5,030 nt of DNA from Acidobacteriota bacterium (GTDB lineage: Bacteria; Acidobacteriota; Blastocatellia; Pyrinomonadales; Pyrinomonadaceae): assembly GCA_003222935.1 (NCBI GenBank), contig QHXL01000143.1, positions 7,128 to 12,157 of the forward strand, read 5' to 3'. Within the stretch, counting starts at the first letter, position 1, and each line of letters opens with the position of its first letter. Below are positions 4,940 to 5,030 of this stretch, one piece after another. The translations under genes and the position numbers were made by a program. Under the pieces are notes generated by a model that saw only the letters and a list, made by a program, of their open reading frames with translations, did no database searches and had not been told where the DNA came from.

Positions 4940-5030
4940 GGCTTGTTCGGCAGGAACATCACAAATCCGCAGTTTTAAGGGAGCGCACTGTCTTTCAAGG
5001 TGCCCGCGAGGGATTGCGGACTGTATGCCA

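Overview
The window is a compact block of bacterial chromosome in which every supported gene lies on the minus strand, so transcription runs from high to low coordinates. GC content looks close to 50%. An ECF sigma factor with a zinc-finger (ZAS) anti-sigma factor, two secreted DUF4097-type beta proteins, and short palindromic repeats in the gaps together suggest an Acidobacteriota genome, perhaps Blastocatellia. This is an inference from gene style only; no rRNA or phylogenetic marker is present.

In transcription order, the first module is envelope signalling: an ECF RNA polymerase sigma factor (4939 to 4307), a membrane-anchored ZAS anti-sigma factor (4170 to 3496) and a DUF4097-type exported protein (3496 to 2696). 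The last two overlap at TGATG. A strong intrinsic terminator (2672 to 2642) closes this unit. A second, diverged DUF4097-type exported protein (2500 to 1607) follows after a 195-bp gap and may be a separate unit. The likely logic is that the anti-sigma factor holds the sigma factor at the membrane until an envelope signal arrives, and that the exported proteins are outputs or sensors of that circuit.

The second module is pyrimidine deoxynucleotide metabolism: dcd (1503 to 937, dCTP deaminase) followed by dut (849 to 418, dUTPase). Together they convert dCTP to dUTP to dUMP, the precursor of dTMP, with the second enzyme removing the mutagenic intermediate made by the first. The final gene is only its first 31 codons (93 to 1): a signal peptide behind a good Shine-Dalgarno site.

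The unusual content is in the gaps. A 97-bp hairpin element with 29-bp arms (322-418) begins on the last base of the dut stop codon. The dcd leader (1504-1606) holds degenerate heptamer repeats in inverted orientation. Both gaps share the octamer CGGACATT, found at the ends of the first element and twice in the second. They may belong to one family of small palindromic repeats. I saw no phage, IS transposase, CRISPR array, tRNA or rRNA, and no plus-strand gene I would defend.
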